Below, piece after piece: positions 25,393 through 33,735 of a stretch of DNA of 64,000 bases. Every line of letters begins with the position of its first letter. Positions within the stretch are counted from its first letter, which is position 1. The DNA comes from Sporobacter sp963675425 (lineage in GTDB: Bacteria > Bacillota > Clostridia > Oscillospirales > Oscillospiraceae): positions 4,092,001 through 4,156,000 of the forward strand of contig OY776214.1 of NCBI GenBank assembly GCA_963675425.1, in the 5' to 3' direction. The translations under genes were made by a program, and so were the position numbers. The notes beneath the pieces were generated by a model. The model was not told the origin of the DNA. It saw nothing but the letters and a program-made list of their open reading frames with translations, and ran no database searches.

Positions 25393-25944
25393 TCAAGATT
25401 CATTCATTTTTGTTACGACAATCTTGTCTGTACCAAGCCCGGTCAAGCCCGCAACAGCCTGAATGAGCTGATACTTCACCGTCGGGTTATCCGCACCCGC
25501 ACAGACAACCAGCGCACCGAGATACTCGGGATATAAGGTCTTGAGCGTTACGGGGTTTTCCACAGAGCTGCCGGCAGAGACAATAACGGTTGTACTTTTT
25601 GTCTCCATGCTGTTCTCTGCCGACTCCCCTTCTCCCCTGGCGCCGCTGGACGAGCTCTCGTCGGTAGCCAGTATCTGTTCCGCGCCGCTTTTAAGCGTCA
25701 GGACGACGGCCACTTGACCCGCCCCTTCGATCTTTGACAGCGCCGCGGCGATGCGTTTTTCCTGTTCGCTGAGCGAAAACGAAACGGACGGCGTTTCTTC
25801 GGCCTGCGCCTCTATTTTATCGCTGCGCGAACCGGTCGGCAGCAAAATGAGCACCAGCCCAATGGCGAGCACGATCATCACAAACTTGTTTTTTTTAATG
25901 ACCGCCCATATCTTCCCGGCAATTTCCGGTATATTCTTATTCAT
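25393..25944 (-). CDS. spoIIIAG: stage III sporulation protein AG
   Basis: 183 residues from the internal ATG at 25944, which overlaps the end of spoIIIAF by 8 nt. A transmembrane segment (FVMIVLAIGLVLILLPTGS, residues about 20-38) and a periplasmic ring-building domain (EKRIAAALSKIEGAGQVAVVLTLKSGAEQILATDE ... NPVTLKTLYPEYLGALVVCAGADNPTVKYQLIQAVAGLTGLGTDKIVVTKM). It forms the large ring of the mother cell-forespore channel. An acidic/Ser-rich loop of about 25 residues in the ring domain is typical. Confidence 0.95.
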   Translation of the reverse strand: MNKNIPEIAGKIWAVIKKNKFVMIVLAIGLVLILLPTGSRSDKIEAQAEETPSVSFSLSEQEKRIAAALSKIEGAGQVAVVLTLKSGAEQILATDESSSSGARGEGESAENSMETKSTTVIVSAGSSVENPVTLKTLYPEYLGALVVCAGADNPTVKYQLIQAVAGLTGLGTDKIVVTKMNES

Positions 25945-26437
25945 CGTCTTGACTCCAGTTAATTTCGTCCGTCGGTATCCCGAGCTCGGCCTCAATGTCC
26001 CGGCCCAGTGACTGCCGCGCGGTTTCATCAGCATTCGTTTCAAGGCTAACCCCGCTCGGATACCAGAAGCCGTCGACACACCATGTCAGCTGGATCGCGG
26101 CTTTGAGGTCGGTCATGCCCAGGGATTTACCTTTGTCCAATATATATGCCTCACTGCGCTCTTCTATGATACGTCTTGTCAGGTTTTCATTGGTGGCTTC
26201 AATATTGGCGGAAAAAGCCTCCGCCTCACTTTTATATTGAGCCAGATATTCGGAAAAGCTCCCATAATCAAAGCCCACAATCGGCTTGATAAGCGCAACG
26301 ACCGTCATCAGCCCGCACACGAGCGACACGACCCTTTTAACACGCCCCTCCGGCGTAACGGTCATGGCGATTGCCGTAACCATCGCGGCCCCGGCAATGC
26401 CGACAACCCAACTCCTCAGCGCTTCCGTCATAGCCAT
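25937..26437 (-). CDS. spoIIIAF: stage III sporulation protein AF
   Basis: 166 residues: two N-terminal transmembrane helices (VGIAGAAMVTAIAMTVTPEG, VVSLVCGLMTVVALIKPIVG, residues 11-50) and a C-terminal ring-like domain of about 100 residues. Sporulation channel component in the mother cell. Position between AE and AG and size fit. Confidence 0.92.
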   Translation of the reverse strand: MAMTEALRSWVVGIAGAAMVTAIAMTVTPEGRVKRVVSLVCGLMTVVALIKPIVGFDYGSFSEYLAQYKSEAEAFSANIEATNENLTRRIIEERSEAYILDKGKSLGMTDLKAAIQLTWCVDGFWYPSGVSLETNADETARQSLGRDIEAELGIPTDEINWSQDDE

Positions 26438-26488
26438 GCATCCTTTTCAGTCAGTGTTTCTTTTGTAACCGATACGTTTTTTATCGGG

Positions 26489-27655
26489 TTAGATATTCAC
26501 AAATTTCACAACGGAGATAATGGAGATAAACAGCATCAGCGCACTCGCGCCCACGAGTCCCAGCATCATTCCGAAGGCCGACCCCACGGCTCCGACCAAC
26601 TTGGCTATACGGTTGTCCGATATCGCGCCGGCCAGCCCCGAGGCCGCCTTATATAACAGGTAGTTGACGCCCAGACGCAAAAACGGCACGAGGCACGTTG
26701 CCGCCACCGCCAGCAGGCCGAATATCCCCACGGCATTTTTCAGGATGCCCGCGCCGGCCAAAACCGTCTCGGCGGCGTCGGATATGATGCTGCCCACAAC
26801 GGGCAGGACCGTTGAAATCGTCGTCTTAAGCGCCTTAGCCGTCACGGCGTCCGTCGCCCCGGAGATGACGCCTGTGAGAGACAGATACGCAACAAACAGG
26901 AGCATCATGATCGTCATAATCGTCTTGGCCAGCCATTTAAGCAAGCCCGACGCACCGGATAGTCCATCGCCGCCCAGCGCAGCTTCAGCAATGCTCATAG
27001 CCGTATAGGCATAAATGAGGGGGACGACAACGTTTTTCGAGATCGTCATCAAGACATCCATAAAAAGTGTCGTCGCAGCGTACTTGGCCGCCGCCGACGT
27101 CACCGCGCCGCTGGCCGTCGCCGCGGCCGTTAGGGTTGGCAGCAGCATTTTGGAAAAGGTGTTCATATCGTCGAGCGTCTTGCTCCCGAGACCGATGAAC
27201 GTGTTGATATTGAAGACGCTGACGGCTGAAATGGCCAGAATGCCGGCCAGCATCGCGTACTTGGCGCCGCCTTCAAACGCGGCGCCCACCGTCGAGCAAA
27301 AGATGGCAATAATGAGTATCACAGAGGCGCTTTTCAGTCCGCCTGTCAGAATTCCGCCGATATTGGACTTGATGCCCTCAAACAGCTTTTTGGCGCCGCT
27401 CTCAAAATTCAGGCTCTCTGATACCTTCAGCCCGTCGAGTGTCTCGCCGGCTTCTTCCGGCAGCGCGTCTTCCAGCGCATCCGTATCCAGTGCCTCAGAT
27501 TGGCTTTCCTCAATGTCCTCAACCGTCACGGAGTTTGTAACCCTTGGCGGCTCGGGCGTAATATCGTCCATATCCTCCGACGGCTCGGCCTCGACCGCCA
27601 GCGCCGTCGGGATCAGCAAAAATGCCAGTAATATAATAATCAGTATGCGTTTCAT
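26489..27655 (-). CDS. spoIIIAE: stage III sporulation protein AE
   Basis: 388 residues. Signal peptide-like start (MKRILIIILLAFLLIPTALA), an acidic region (about 25-75), then about seven transmembrane helices with typical SpoIIIAE segments: FEGIKSNIGGILTGGLKSASVILIIAIFCSTVGAAFEGG and VVGSIISDAAETVLAGAGILKNAVGIFGLLA. Polytopic part of the SpoIIIA-SpoIIQ complex. Confidence 0.95.
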   Translation of the reverse strand: MKRILIIILLAFLLIPTALAVEAEPSEDMDDITPEPPRVTNSVTVEDIEESQSEALDTDALEDALPEEAGETLDGLKVSESLNFESGAKKLFEGIKSNIGGILTGGLKSASVILIIAIFCSTVGAAFEGGAKYAMLAGILAISAVSVFNINTFIGLGSKTLDDMNTFSKMLLPTLTAAATASGAVTSAAAKYAATTLFMDVLMTISKNVVVPLIYAYTAMSIAEAALGGDGLSGASGLLKWLAKTIMTIMMLLFVAYLSLTGVISGATDAVTAKALKTTISTVLPVVGSIISDAAETVLAGAGILKNAVGIFGLLAVAATCLVPFLRLGVNYLLYKAASGLAGAISDNRIAKLVGAVGSAFGMMLGLVGASALMLFISIISVVKFVNI

Positions 27656-27778
27656 TCGTAGCTCCCGCCTGTCCGATTTAACCGAAGGCTGCGCCGTAAA
27701 AGCGAGGCCTGTCGATGGACCTTCTCGGGTCTTTTCGTATTGATGTGCAGCCAGCTGTCAGCCCGGCGCCGTCGGCTG

Positions 27779-28165
27779 TTATGCCAGCGAGCCGATCATG
27801 TTGATAACGGTTTTAAACAGAGGCAGCGATATGTACAGCGCTGTAAAAGCCCCCGTCAGCTCGACGCCCGAGGCCACGCTTGATTGCCCAGCATCCCGGC
27901 ACACATCGGCCGCCAGCTTCGTGACGATGGAAATTCCAACGGTCTTCAAAACGATTGACAAAACAGCCGGCGAAATTTCCGCCGTATCCGCCAGAGACTT
28001 TAGAAAATCAGTGACGTCCGAGATCAGGTCAAACGCCAGAGAGATGGCTATGAGCGCCAGCGAGATCGTGAGCAAAAGCGACATCTCCGGGCTGTTCTTG
28101 CGGATGACGAGGCTCAGTATCGCGCCGGCTACGGCGACAGCGGCGATCTTAACGAGAACGGCCAT
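27779..28165 (-). CDS. spoIIIAD: stage III sporulation protein AD
   Basis: 128 residues with four hydrophobic segments (MAVLVKIAAVAVAGAILSLVIRK; MSLLLTISLALIAISLAFDL). Small membrane component of the spoIIIA channel; two bases separate it from spoIIIAC. The gap to spoIIIAE (27656-27778) holds nothing I can identify. Confidence 0.93.
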   Translation of the reverse strand: MAVLVKIAAVAVAGAILSLVIRKNSPEMSLLLTISLALIAISLAFDLISDVTDFLKSLADTAEISPAVLSIVLKTVGISIVTKLAADVCRDAGQSSVASGVELTGAFTALYISLPLFKTVINMIGSLA

Positions 28166-28167
28166 GA

Positions 28168-28362
28168 CTAAAAACCAAACAGGTCTTTAATCGTTTCAAA
28201 CAGGCCGCTGATCTCCTGAACTATAATGAGCAGCACGACGACAAGCCCCGCTATCGTCGTCATCAGCGCCTGCTCCTCCCTTTTCGAGTTGGACAGCAGT
28301 AAATTCAAGACCGTCACCAGGATACCGATCGCCGCGATTTTAAAGATCAGATCTACGTTCAT
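28168..28362 (-). CDS. spoIIIAC: stage III sporulation protein AC
   Basis: 64 residues, two transmembrane helices (LIFKIAAIGILVTVLNLLL and MTTIAGLVVVLLIIVQEISGLF), exactly the SpoIIIAC pattern. GGAAGGAT lies before the ATG. Normally it directly follows spoIIIAB, but here spoIIIAB is 7.1 kb upstream (35467), so AC-AH needs its own promoter. 28363-28563 carries no gene I can support and should hold that promoter. Confidence 0.93.
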   Translation of the reverse strand: MNVDLIFKIAAIGILVTVLNLLLSNSKREEQALMTTIAGLVVVLLIIVQEISGLFETIKDLFGF

Positions 28363-28563
28363 GTTTTATCCTTCCCGTATAAGTGAGCTTGAGTGCCGGC
28401 CGGCACAAACGGCCTTGCTTGTGATAAATCCTATGAACGGTTGTCCACGACTATGCCCGCGATTTACGTAATTATCTGTCGCGGCTGTTTTTTGTCGGCA
28501 CGCAGCTGTTTCAAATACAAACGCTTTGTCGCCCCTAAAGTGGCTCCTTTTCAGCAATCGGAC

Positions 28564-28593
28564 AAAAAAAGACTGCCGGAAATCCGGCAGTCT
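28564..28593 (-). terminator. terminator of the SLH-esterase gene
   Basis: GACTGCCGGA / TCCGGCAGTC stem; on the minus strand followed by TTTTTTTGTCC. It separates the inserted cargo genes from spoIIIAC. Confidence 0.85.
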
Positions 28594-28724
28594 CAGCTTT
28601 TAGAAGTCTTTCATCGTTTGTCTGATATCCAATTGCTCTGGCGAGTTTTACGGAGGCAACAATTGTTATTTCAGCTTCAATATATTCATCCGTGTGTCTG
28701 TGAATGAAGAAGCAACCGACACAT

Positions 28725-30455
28725 TCACGTAGTGGTATACGCTTGATCAACCATCCACTGCAGCATTTCAAGATAGTAAACTGGATGCGTAAAGGAACCA
28801 TGACCCATTCCCTCGCACAAACGAAAAACATTCCCCTCCACGCCAGCGGTCTCCAGCGCGCCGTACATGTCAATAGCCTGCTGAACAGGGCATAGTGGAT
28901 CATTGGTCCCATGGTAGATAAAAAACACAGGGTCGTTTTCATCAACCCAGAATATGGGGCTACCGCTAACAAACCGTTCAACAAGCCACCATAGTTCATG
29001 ATCAGTATCGTTTCTTTCGTAGATATCTCGCAACAGCGCGGTTGAAACTCCTTTTACAACTTCACCGGTCGCTTCATTGACGGCACTGTAGCCTGCAACA
29101 TCATCCGTCCCGAACAGGGCCGGATCGCAGCCTGCCGGGCTATCATGGTACGACCAATTCTCCCAATAATCATGTATACGGTAATCGACATCTTCAAAAC
29201 AGGTGAGCATATTACAGCAACCGTACTGCCAGCCGCAGTAATTCAACTCCGTCGACACGCTTCGGTCATCCCCCTCAAAGGTTACATACCCGGGATCCTG
29301 ATGATCTGCTTCGTTGCCGGTAACCGCCATTTGCGCTGCCCAGTAACCGCCGGCTGACGGACCGGTTATGCCAAGGTTGTCGGGATTAATGCCAAGTTCA
29401 TCGGCATTAATTCGCAGATACCGAATCTGCGCCTGCAAATCATACATGCAGTATGGGTAAATTGCTTCGGTCTCAAGACGGTAAGTCAACGAAGCTACGG
29501 CGACGCCGTGCTCAAGCATATATTTGACAAGGTACGGATCAATGCTGGAACGATCACCCATAATCCATGCACCGCCAAAGGTATACAGCAATACAGGAAC
29601 TGGTTCTCCCGCTTCGACGTTCTGCGGATACCAGAAACGTATAATCAAGTCTTTGCTGCCGGCAGCCTCTGTTGTAATGAAGCCGTCATTATCCGTTTCA
29701 ACAAAACCGCTGTTGAAAGTCGGTACAGATGTTACAGTAATATCGGTATAATTCCGTGTAATGTCCCCCTGGGCTAAACGTTCAGACAAAATTTCATAGT
29801 CCGGGATCATCTTATCCAGGACTGCCAGTATTTGAATGCGCGAAATGGCGCCCTTGGGTCTTAGTGTTCCGTCTGAATAGCCTGTCATATAACCAGCCCC
29901 GATAATCGTACTAACCGCAGCTCTCGCATAATCACTTATATCAGAATCATCCGAAAAACTTGTCACTGCGCTTTTTGTCCTAATGCTAAAGGCGCGGCAA
30001 AGCATAACGCAGGCTTCTTCGCGCGTTATATCGTCAAAGGGCCTGATCATTAAACTATTCCCCTGCATAACGCCTGCTGCAACAGCCTTCAAAACAGCTG
30101 AATACATAGCTACGTCGCTGGTGTATGTAGACCCGTCCGCAGCATACTTCAAGTCCACGAATGTGTTTCCCGCCATTTTATCCCAGCCAAATATTTCTTC
30201 GAGGATTTTTGCAAATTCACCGCGTGTCAAAGCTGCATCCGGATTAAACGACGTTCTAGTTGTAAATGTGGTGTTGTCAAAAGTGCTTGTCCCAATTATG
30301 ACGCCTGCGTCGCTCCATTTGTCAACCAGTTCCCGGCCCCAATGGTCTTCCGTATCAGGATATGTAACCGCCCCTGCTGGACTTAGGAGCACCACTGTTA
30401 ACACCATGACAAAACAAACAGCAACAATTCTTTTCCATTTCACCTTTTTAATCAT
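28725..30455 (-). CDS. S-layer-anchored alpha/beta hydrolase (esterase)
   Basis: 576 residues from ATG 30455 (GAGGAG eight bases upstream). Signal peptide (residues 1-30), three SLH repeats for cell-wall anchoring (about 30-205; LTRGEFAKILEEIFGW, DDITREEACVMLCRAF, AISRIQILAVLDKMI), then an alpha/beta hydrolase domain (about 255-575): oxyanion segment LYTFGGAWIMGDR, nucleophile elbow GITGPSAGGYWAA, Asp in YHGTNDPLCP and His in GMGHGSFTH. Looks like a surface esterase of the BD-FAE/lipase group, perhaps acting on acetylated polysaccharides or a dietary ester. Inserted between the two spoIIIA blocks; lower GC than the sporulation genes. Confidence 0.88.
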   Translation of the reverse strand: MIKKVKWKRIVAVCFVMVLTVVLLSPAGAVTYPDTEDHWGRELVDKWSDAGVIIGTSTFDNTTFTTRTSFNPDAALTRGEFAKILEEIFGWDKMAGNTFVDLKYAADGSTYTSDVAMYSAVLKAVAAGVMQGNSLMIRPFDDITREEACVMLCRAFSIRTKSAVTSFSDDSDISDYARAAVSTIIGAGYMTGYSDGTLRPKGAISRIQILAVLDKMIPDYEILSERLAQGDITRNYTDITVTSVPTFNSGFVETDNDGFITTEAAGSKDLIIRFWYPQNVEAGEPVPVLLYTFGGAWIMGDRSSIDPYLVKYMLEHGVAVASLTYRLETEAIYPYCMYDLQAQIRYLRINADELGINPDNLGITGPSAGGYWAAQMAVTGNEADHQDPGYVTFEGDDRSVSTELNYCGWQYGCCNMLTCFEDVDYRIHDYWENWSYHDSPAGCDPALFGTDDVAGYSAVNEATGEVVKGVSTALLRDIYERNDTDHELWWLVERFVSGSPIFWVDENDPVFFIYHGTNDPLCPVQQAIDMYGALETAGVEGNVFRLCEGMGHGSFTHPVYYLEMLQWMVDQAYTTT

Positions 30456-30713
30456 AACGTTCACTCCTCAAGTTTGAATATTTTAGGCTTCACGCCTGAT
30501 AAACATAGCTTCGAGTTGGCAACGATTTATTAAATATGATTATTCTCGGTGCTTATTATCATATTTATTTATATAATATAGCCCAAGCAAGCCGTCATTC
30601 AATGATGATTATTCCAATCTTAACAAGTTATTATTTATGATCCACAAGCGAGATTTATAACGAATCATATAATTATAATCAATATAATTGTGAAAATCTT
30701 CAGAACAATCCAA

Positions 30714-30752
30714 AGCCTGTAACAATTTGCAAATTGTTACAGGCTTTTTTTA
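30714..30752 (+). terminator. plus-strand terminator without an assigned gene
   Basis: 16-bp perfect palindrome AGCCTGTAACAATTTG / CAAATTGTTACAGGCT followed on the plus strand by TTTTTTAC; on the minus strand only TTT follows. It may end the minus UroD-like gene weakly, but its orientation suits an unannotated plus transcript from 30480-30710, which is AT-rich and has no ORF. Confidence 0.6.
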
Positions 30753-30785
30753 CTAATAGACAAAAGATATTTTGGCATGCAGAAC

Positions 30786-31796
30786 CTAACGATTAAACAC
30801 CTTTTTATTGTATTGGTCGATTTCGTCGTTGATGAACTCGTCGGCTTGGGGATAGATAGTTCCCGGGCCGCCGTAGGTGATGCTGGGGATAAAGTGCCCT
30901 CCGGTGCAGTACTCTTCGAGGACACGGCGCGTCTCCGTGCGGATTTCCTCCTCCGTAGAGTCCGGCCGGTCCACGATGGCGGCGTCAATACCGCCCATGA
31001 GCGTCATGCGGCCGTCAATCTGCTTTTGCAGCTTCGGGATATCATTTTGCGGGAGAACGCCCTGCCAGATGTCAATATGCAGGTCAATCATATCCTCGAT
31101 GATCGGCTCCAGAAATGAATCGGCATGGTGCATGATGATAACGCCGTTGTCGTGCAGATACCCATAGGGCTTTTCATAATTTTTCTTGATCATCTCGCGC
31201 CACAGGTCAGGCTGGATAAACAGGTTTTGCTTGCTGCCCCAATCGTCATGTGCCAAAATGACGTCCGGATGAACGTTTTCCACCATGAGCTTGAAGGCCG
31301 TGTACCAGTGCTCGCCGATCGCGGCGCTGAGATCCGCCATCGCCTCCGGCTCCGTCATGAAATTGATGAACATGTCCTCGAAGCCCATCAGAAAATGAAG
31401 CCGCTCAAAGATACCGGTCGGCGCGAACATCATAAGCAGATTTTCGCCCCGGTCAATCTCCGCTGCGCGCTGGAGATACGGTTCCCACAGCGCCGCGTCC
31501 GTGCAGTTGGCAATGAGATCGGGCACCTTGAGAAAATCCCGCCAGCTGGTGACATCCTGTATGACCTTCAGATCTTCCGTAACATGCGGCATCGCCGCAG
31601 GCGAGTCTTTCGGCCACATAATCGTCGTACCCCAGCGGTCCTTCTTCGGGGCCATGCCGGGTACGCGTTCGCCCCGGACGTAGAAATTGACGGGATCGCC
31701 GGTCAGAAATGCCGTGCCCTCAAATTGTTGTACGATCCGGTCCGGTCTTCCGTCTTTTTTCAGTGTTTCTAGAAAGTTTTGCCTTTTATTGAGCAT
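30786..31796 (-). CDS. uroporphyrinogen decarboxylase-like methyltransferase
   Basis: 336 residues, UroD superfamily TIM barrel. Seen: TEPEAMADLSAAIGEHWYTAFKLMVENV, LAHDDWGSKQNLFIQPDLWREMIKKNY, the metal-site-like VIIMHHADSFLEPIIEDMIDL and CTGGHFIPSITYGGPG. This subgroup in clostridia is related to MtaA/MtbA-type corrinoid:methyl transferases rather than to heme synthesis; no other heme gene is nearby. A methyl transfer or demethylation role is an inference; the partner corrinoid protein is not in the window. Co-oriented with the binding lipoprotein upstream, 113 bp away, and probably in its operon. Confidence 0.75.
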   Translation of the reverse strand: MLNKRQNFLETLKKDGRPDRIVQQFEGTAFLTGDPVNFYVRGERVPGMAPKKDRWGTTIMWPKDSPAAMPHVTEDLKVIQDVTSWRDFLKVPDLIANCTDAALWEPYLQRAAEIDRGENLLMMFAPTGIFERLHFLMGFEDMFINFMTEPEAMADLSAAIGEHWYTAFKLMVENVHPDVILAHDDWGSKQNLFIQPDLWREMIKKNYEKPYGYLHDNGVIIMHHADSFLEPIIEDMIDLHIDIWQGVLPQNDIPKLQKQIDGRMTLMGGIDAAIVDRPDSTEEEIRTETRRVLEEYCTGGHFIPSITYGGPGTIYPQADEFINDEIDQYNKKVFNR

Positions 31797-31909
31797 TTTG
31801 TGTCTCCAGGATAAATTCGGTTGCCACGGCCCATCGCCGTTTGCAGCCCTTGATTTTTTTTAGCGGCCAGGCGCTTGTCCGCGCCCGGCCGCCTGATGAT
31901 TATTTCAGA

Positions 31910-33106
31910 TTATTCTGCTTCAAGCGTGGAGGCGATTCGGTCAAAGTAACCTTGATACGTGTCCTTCGTGACCATTTCGTTGCCGATATAGTAGATCGTA
32001 AACTGATCGCCGGGCGCTCTTTTGCCGGCCCACAGGCTTTCCGGCGTAGACATACCGTCAATCAGCGAAACCAGCCCGCAAATAGTCGGCACCGTGTACA
32101 GATAGTCGGAAACAGCCAGGCAGGTCACCCAGCAGCCATCATAGCCATTGTTCCACTCAGAGCTTAAGATATCGCTGCCGACGCAGGACACCAGCACCTT
32201 GTCCTGAATATTGAGGTTTTCCGCCGCCCGCGCAGCGCCCTGAGCATACTGCTCCAAGCAGGATACGACAAACCAGTATTCCACATCGGAGTGTCCTGTA
32301 AAGGTCGGTGCAATCATGTTATAGCCCGTGTCCGTATCCAGTGTGCCGACAATACCGTCGACTGAGAAAACCTCGTTATCGGGCAGCAGTTCCTGGAATT
32401 TGGCCACAGCGCCGTCATGACGGTCCTGGAAGTCTGAGTTTGGAGAGAAGGTTGTGGCGATGAGCGCGATCTTGGACGTATCAATGTCGCCCCAGTAGTT
32501 TTTATAATTGTCATACATCCACTGCACCTGGGTCTCACCGGCGGCAAATCCGTCCAGCGCAACCATTGGCACGAGAGAGTGTCCGTCTCCATTCTTAACG
32601 GTATTTAACAACCCGACATACGGTATGCCGAGTTCGTCAAGGACCTCGATAATACGCGTGGACGAGGTGGGGTCAATAACGTTGATAAATCCGTCCGTAC
32701 CCTGCGTAGCCAGTACCTCAAGATTCTGGATATAAATGTCGATGTCGTTGTCGCCCGTTGTTGTCGAGATGTTGTAGTTAAGCTTACCGGACAGCTCCTC
32801 CAGAACCGTCGTGATGTTCTGCATCAGCTGCATTGGTCTGGGATACGCAAAGACGATGTTGTAGGTCTCTCTCGAGGCGGGGTCCTTGGCGTAGAAAAAG
32901 CCGATTTCATCTTCCGTTTCGGAAGGATCAGCCGCCGCGCTGTCGGGCGCTTGCGACTCCGGTGCGGCGGAATCTCCCGGCGTGCTGGGCTCCGAGCTGG
33001 GAGTCATGCTTTCGTCGGGGGATGGCGAGGGTTCATTGGTCTTGTTACATGCGAAGAGTGTGAACACGAGGAGAAGCGCGATGAGAACGGATAATGCTTT
33101 TTTCAT
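31910..33106 (-). CDS. substrate-binding lipoprotein (type 1 periplasmic-binding fold)
   Basis: 398 residues. Lipobox LFAC at residues 17-20, then a Pro/Ser/Asp-rich linker (about 22-65), then a sugar-binding-like two-lobe domain: YNIVFAYPRPMQLMQNITTVLEEL, DIYIQNLEVLATQGTDGFINVIDP, IALIATTFSPNSDFQDRHDGAVAKF, WFVVSCLEQYAQGAARAAEN, DKVLVSCVGSD. Pattern of ribose/xylose-type receptors, but no ABC permease or ATPase gene is near, so it may be a sensor or use a distant transporter. Its C-terminal half is clearly related to that of the protein at 62119-63726. AGGAGG precedes the ATG. Confidence 0.85.
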   Translation of the reverse strand: MKKALSVLIALLLVFTLFACNKTNEPSPSPDESMTPSSEPSTPGDSAAPESQAPDSAAADPSETEDEIGFFYAKDPASRETYNIVFAYPRPMQLMQNITTVLEELSGKLNYNISTTTGDNDIDIYIQNLEVLATQGTDGFINVIDPTSSTRIIEVLDELGIPYVGLLNTVKNGDGHSLVPMVALDGFAAGETQVQWMYDNYKNYWGDIDTSKIALIATTFSPNSDFQDRHDGAVAKFQELLPDNEVFSVDGIVGTLDTDTGYNMIAPTFTGHSDVEYWFVVSCLEQYAQGAARAAENLNIQDKVLVSCVGSDILSSEWNNGYDGCWVTCLAVSDYLYTVPTICGLVSLIDGMSTPESLWAGKRAPGDQFTIYYIGNEMVTKDTYQGYFDRIASTLEAE

Positions 33107-33230
33107 TTTGTACCTCCTGATTTTTGAACTTTATAGGGTTCTCGTCTTATTGGGGCGTTCTAAAACGTTCGCCTTTGTAAGTATTGCCAATTTTCCCGGG
33201 GGCGCTAAACATAATAACGATTTTATATAG

Positions 33231-33255
33231 TGGCCAGACATGGTGGCCAGACATG
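33231..33255. repeat. tandem 12-bp repeat in the divergent intergenic region
   Basis: TGGCCAGACATG occurs twice head to tail, one base apart (33231-33242, 33244-33255). It lies between the lipoprotein gene (minus) and pucR-like gene (plus) and could be a regulator-binding site. The rest of 33107-33735 is AT-rich spacer with no gene I can support, apart from the promoter below and a TTTTAC/GTAAAA dyad near 33625. Confidence 0.4.
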
Positions 33256-33656
33256 CCACGACGCGCTTGTCCGCCGTCATACCGTGATGCCATATCCACA
33301 TTGGCCGATCAGTTAATATTCCATTGTACAGTCCCCCACCGGGAAACCGGGGTGAGTATAGACATTTTACAAAACATAAGATCGGCCGGCTGCCGTCACG
33401 TACCGGTGCTTTTGGTAAGCCCTGCATACAAAATCGCAATTATATGTACAATGTTAATATATTTAAGCCGCATTGTCATGATTATTTGTTACTAATGTTT
33501 ATCTCCGTTTTTTATAAAACGCATCCCCGCCGAGGGTTAGCTTAAATAAAGCAGTATAAGTATTACATTTTGATTAACATACTTCATGTAAGAAGCTACG
33601 ACATCCTTCATTTTTAACATCAGTTTTACAAAAAGTAAAATTAACAGTTTGTTTAT

Positions 33657-33686
33657 TTGACATTTGTAAAGTATTCAGATTATTAT
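33657..33686 (+). promoter_or_regulatory. candidate promoter of the PucR-like regulator
   Basis: TTGACA (33657-33662), 18-bp spacer, TATTAT (33681-33686), 50 bp before the start codon. Confidence 0.6.
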
Positions 33687-33735
33687 TGTCATAAGTTTTC
33701 AAGATTATTCAACAAATTCCGAAGGAGAACAGACA

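Noticed and set aside
30786..31796. Heme-biosynthetic uroporphyrinogen decarboxylase (HemE)
   Set aside because: Sequence lacks the usual HemE N-terminal RPVWMMRQAGRY-like motif and no heme genes are near; a methyltransferase-type UroD relative fits better.
33231..33255. Possible CRISPR repeat
   Set aside because: Only two 12-bp units with a one-base gap; no spacers and no cas genes in the window.
33131..33439. 102-codon ORF on the minus strand upstream of the binding lipoprotein
   Set aside because: No RBS, low-quality composition, crosses the tandem repeat and likely promoter region.
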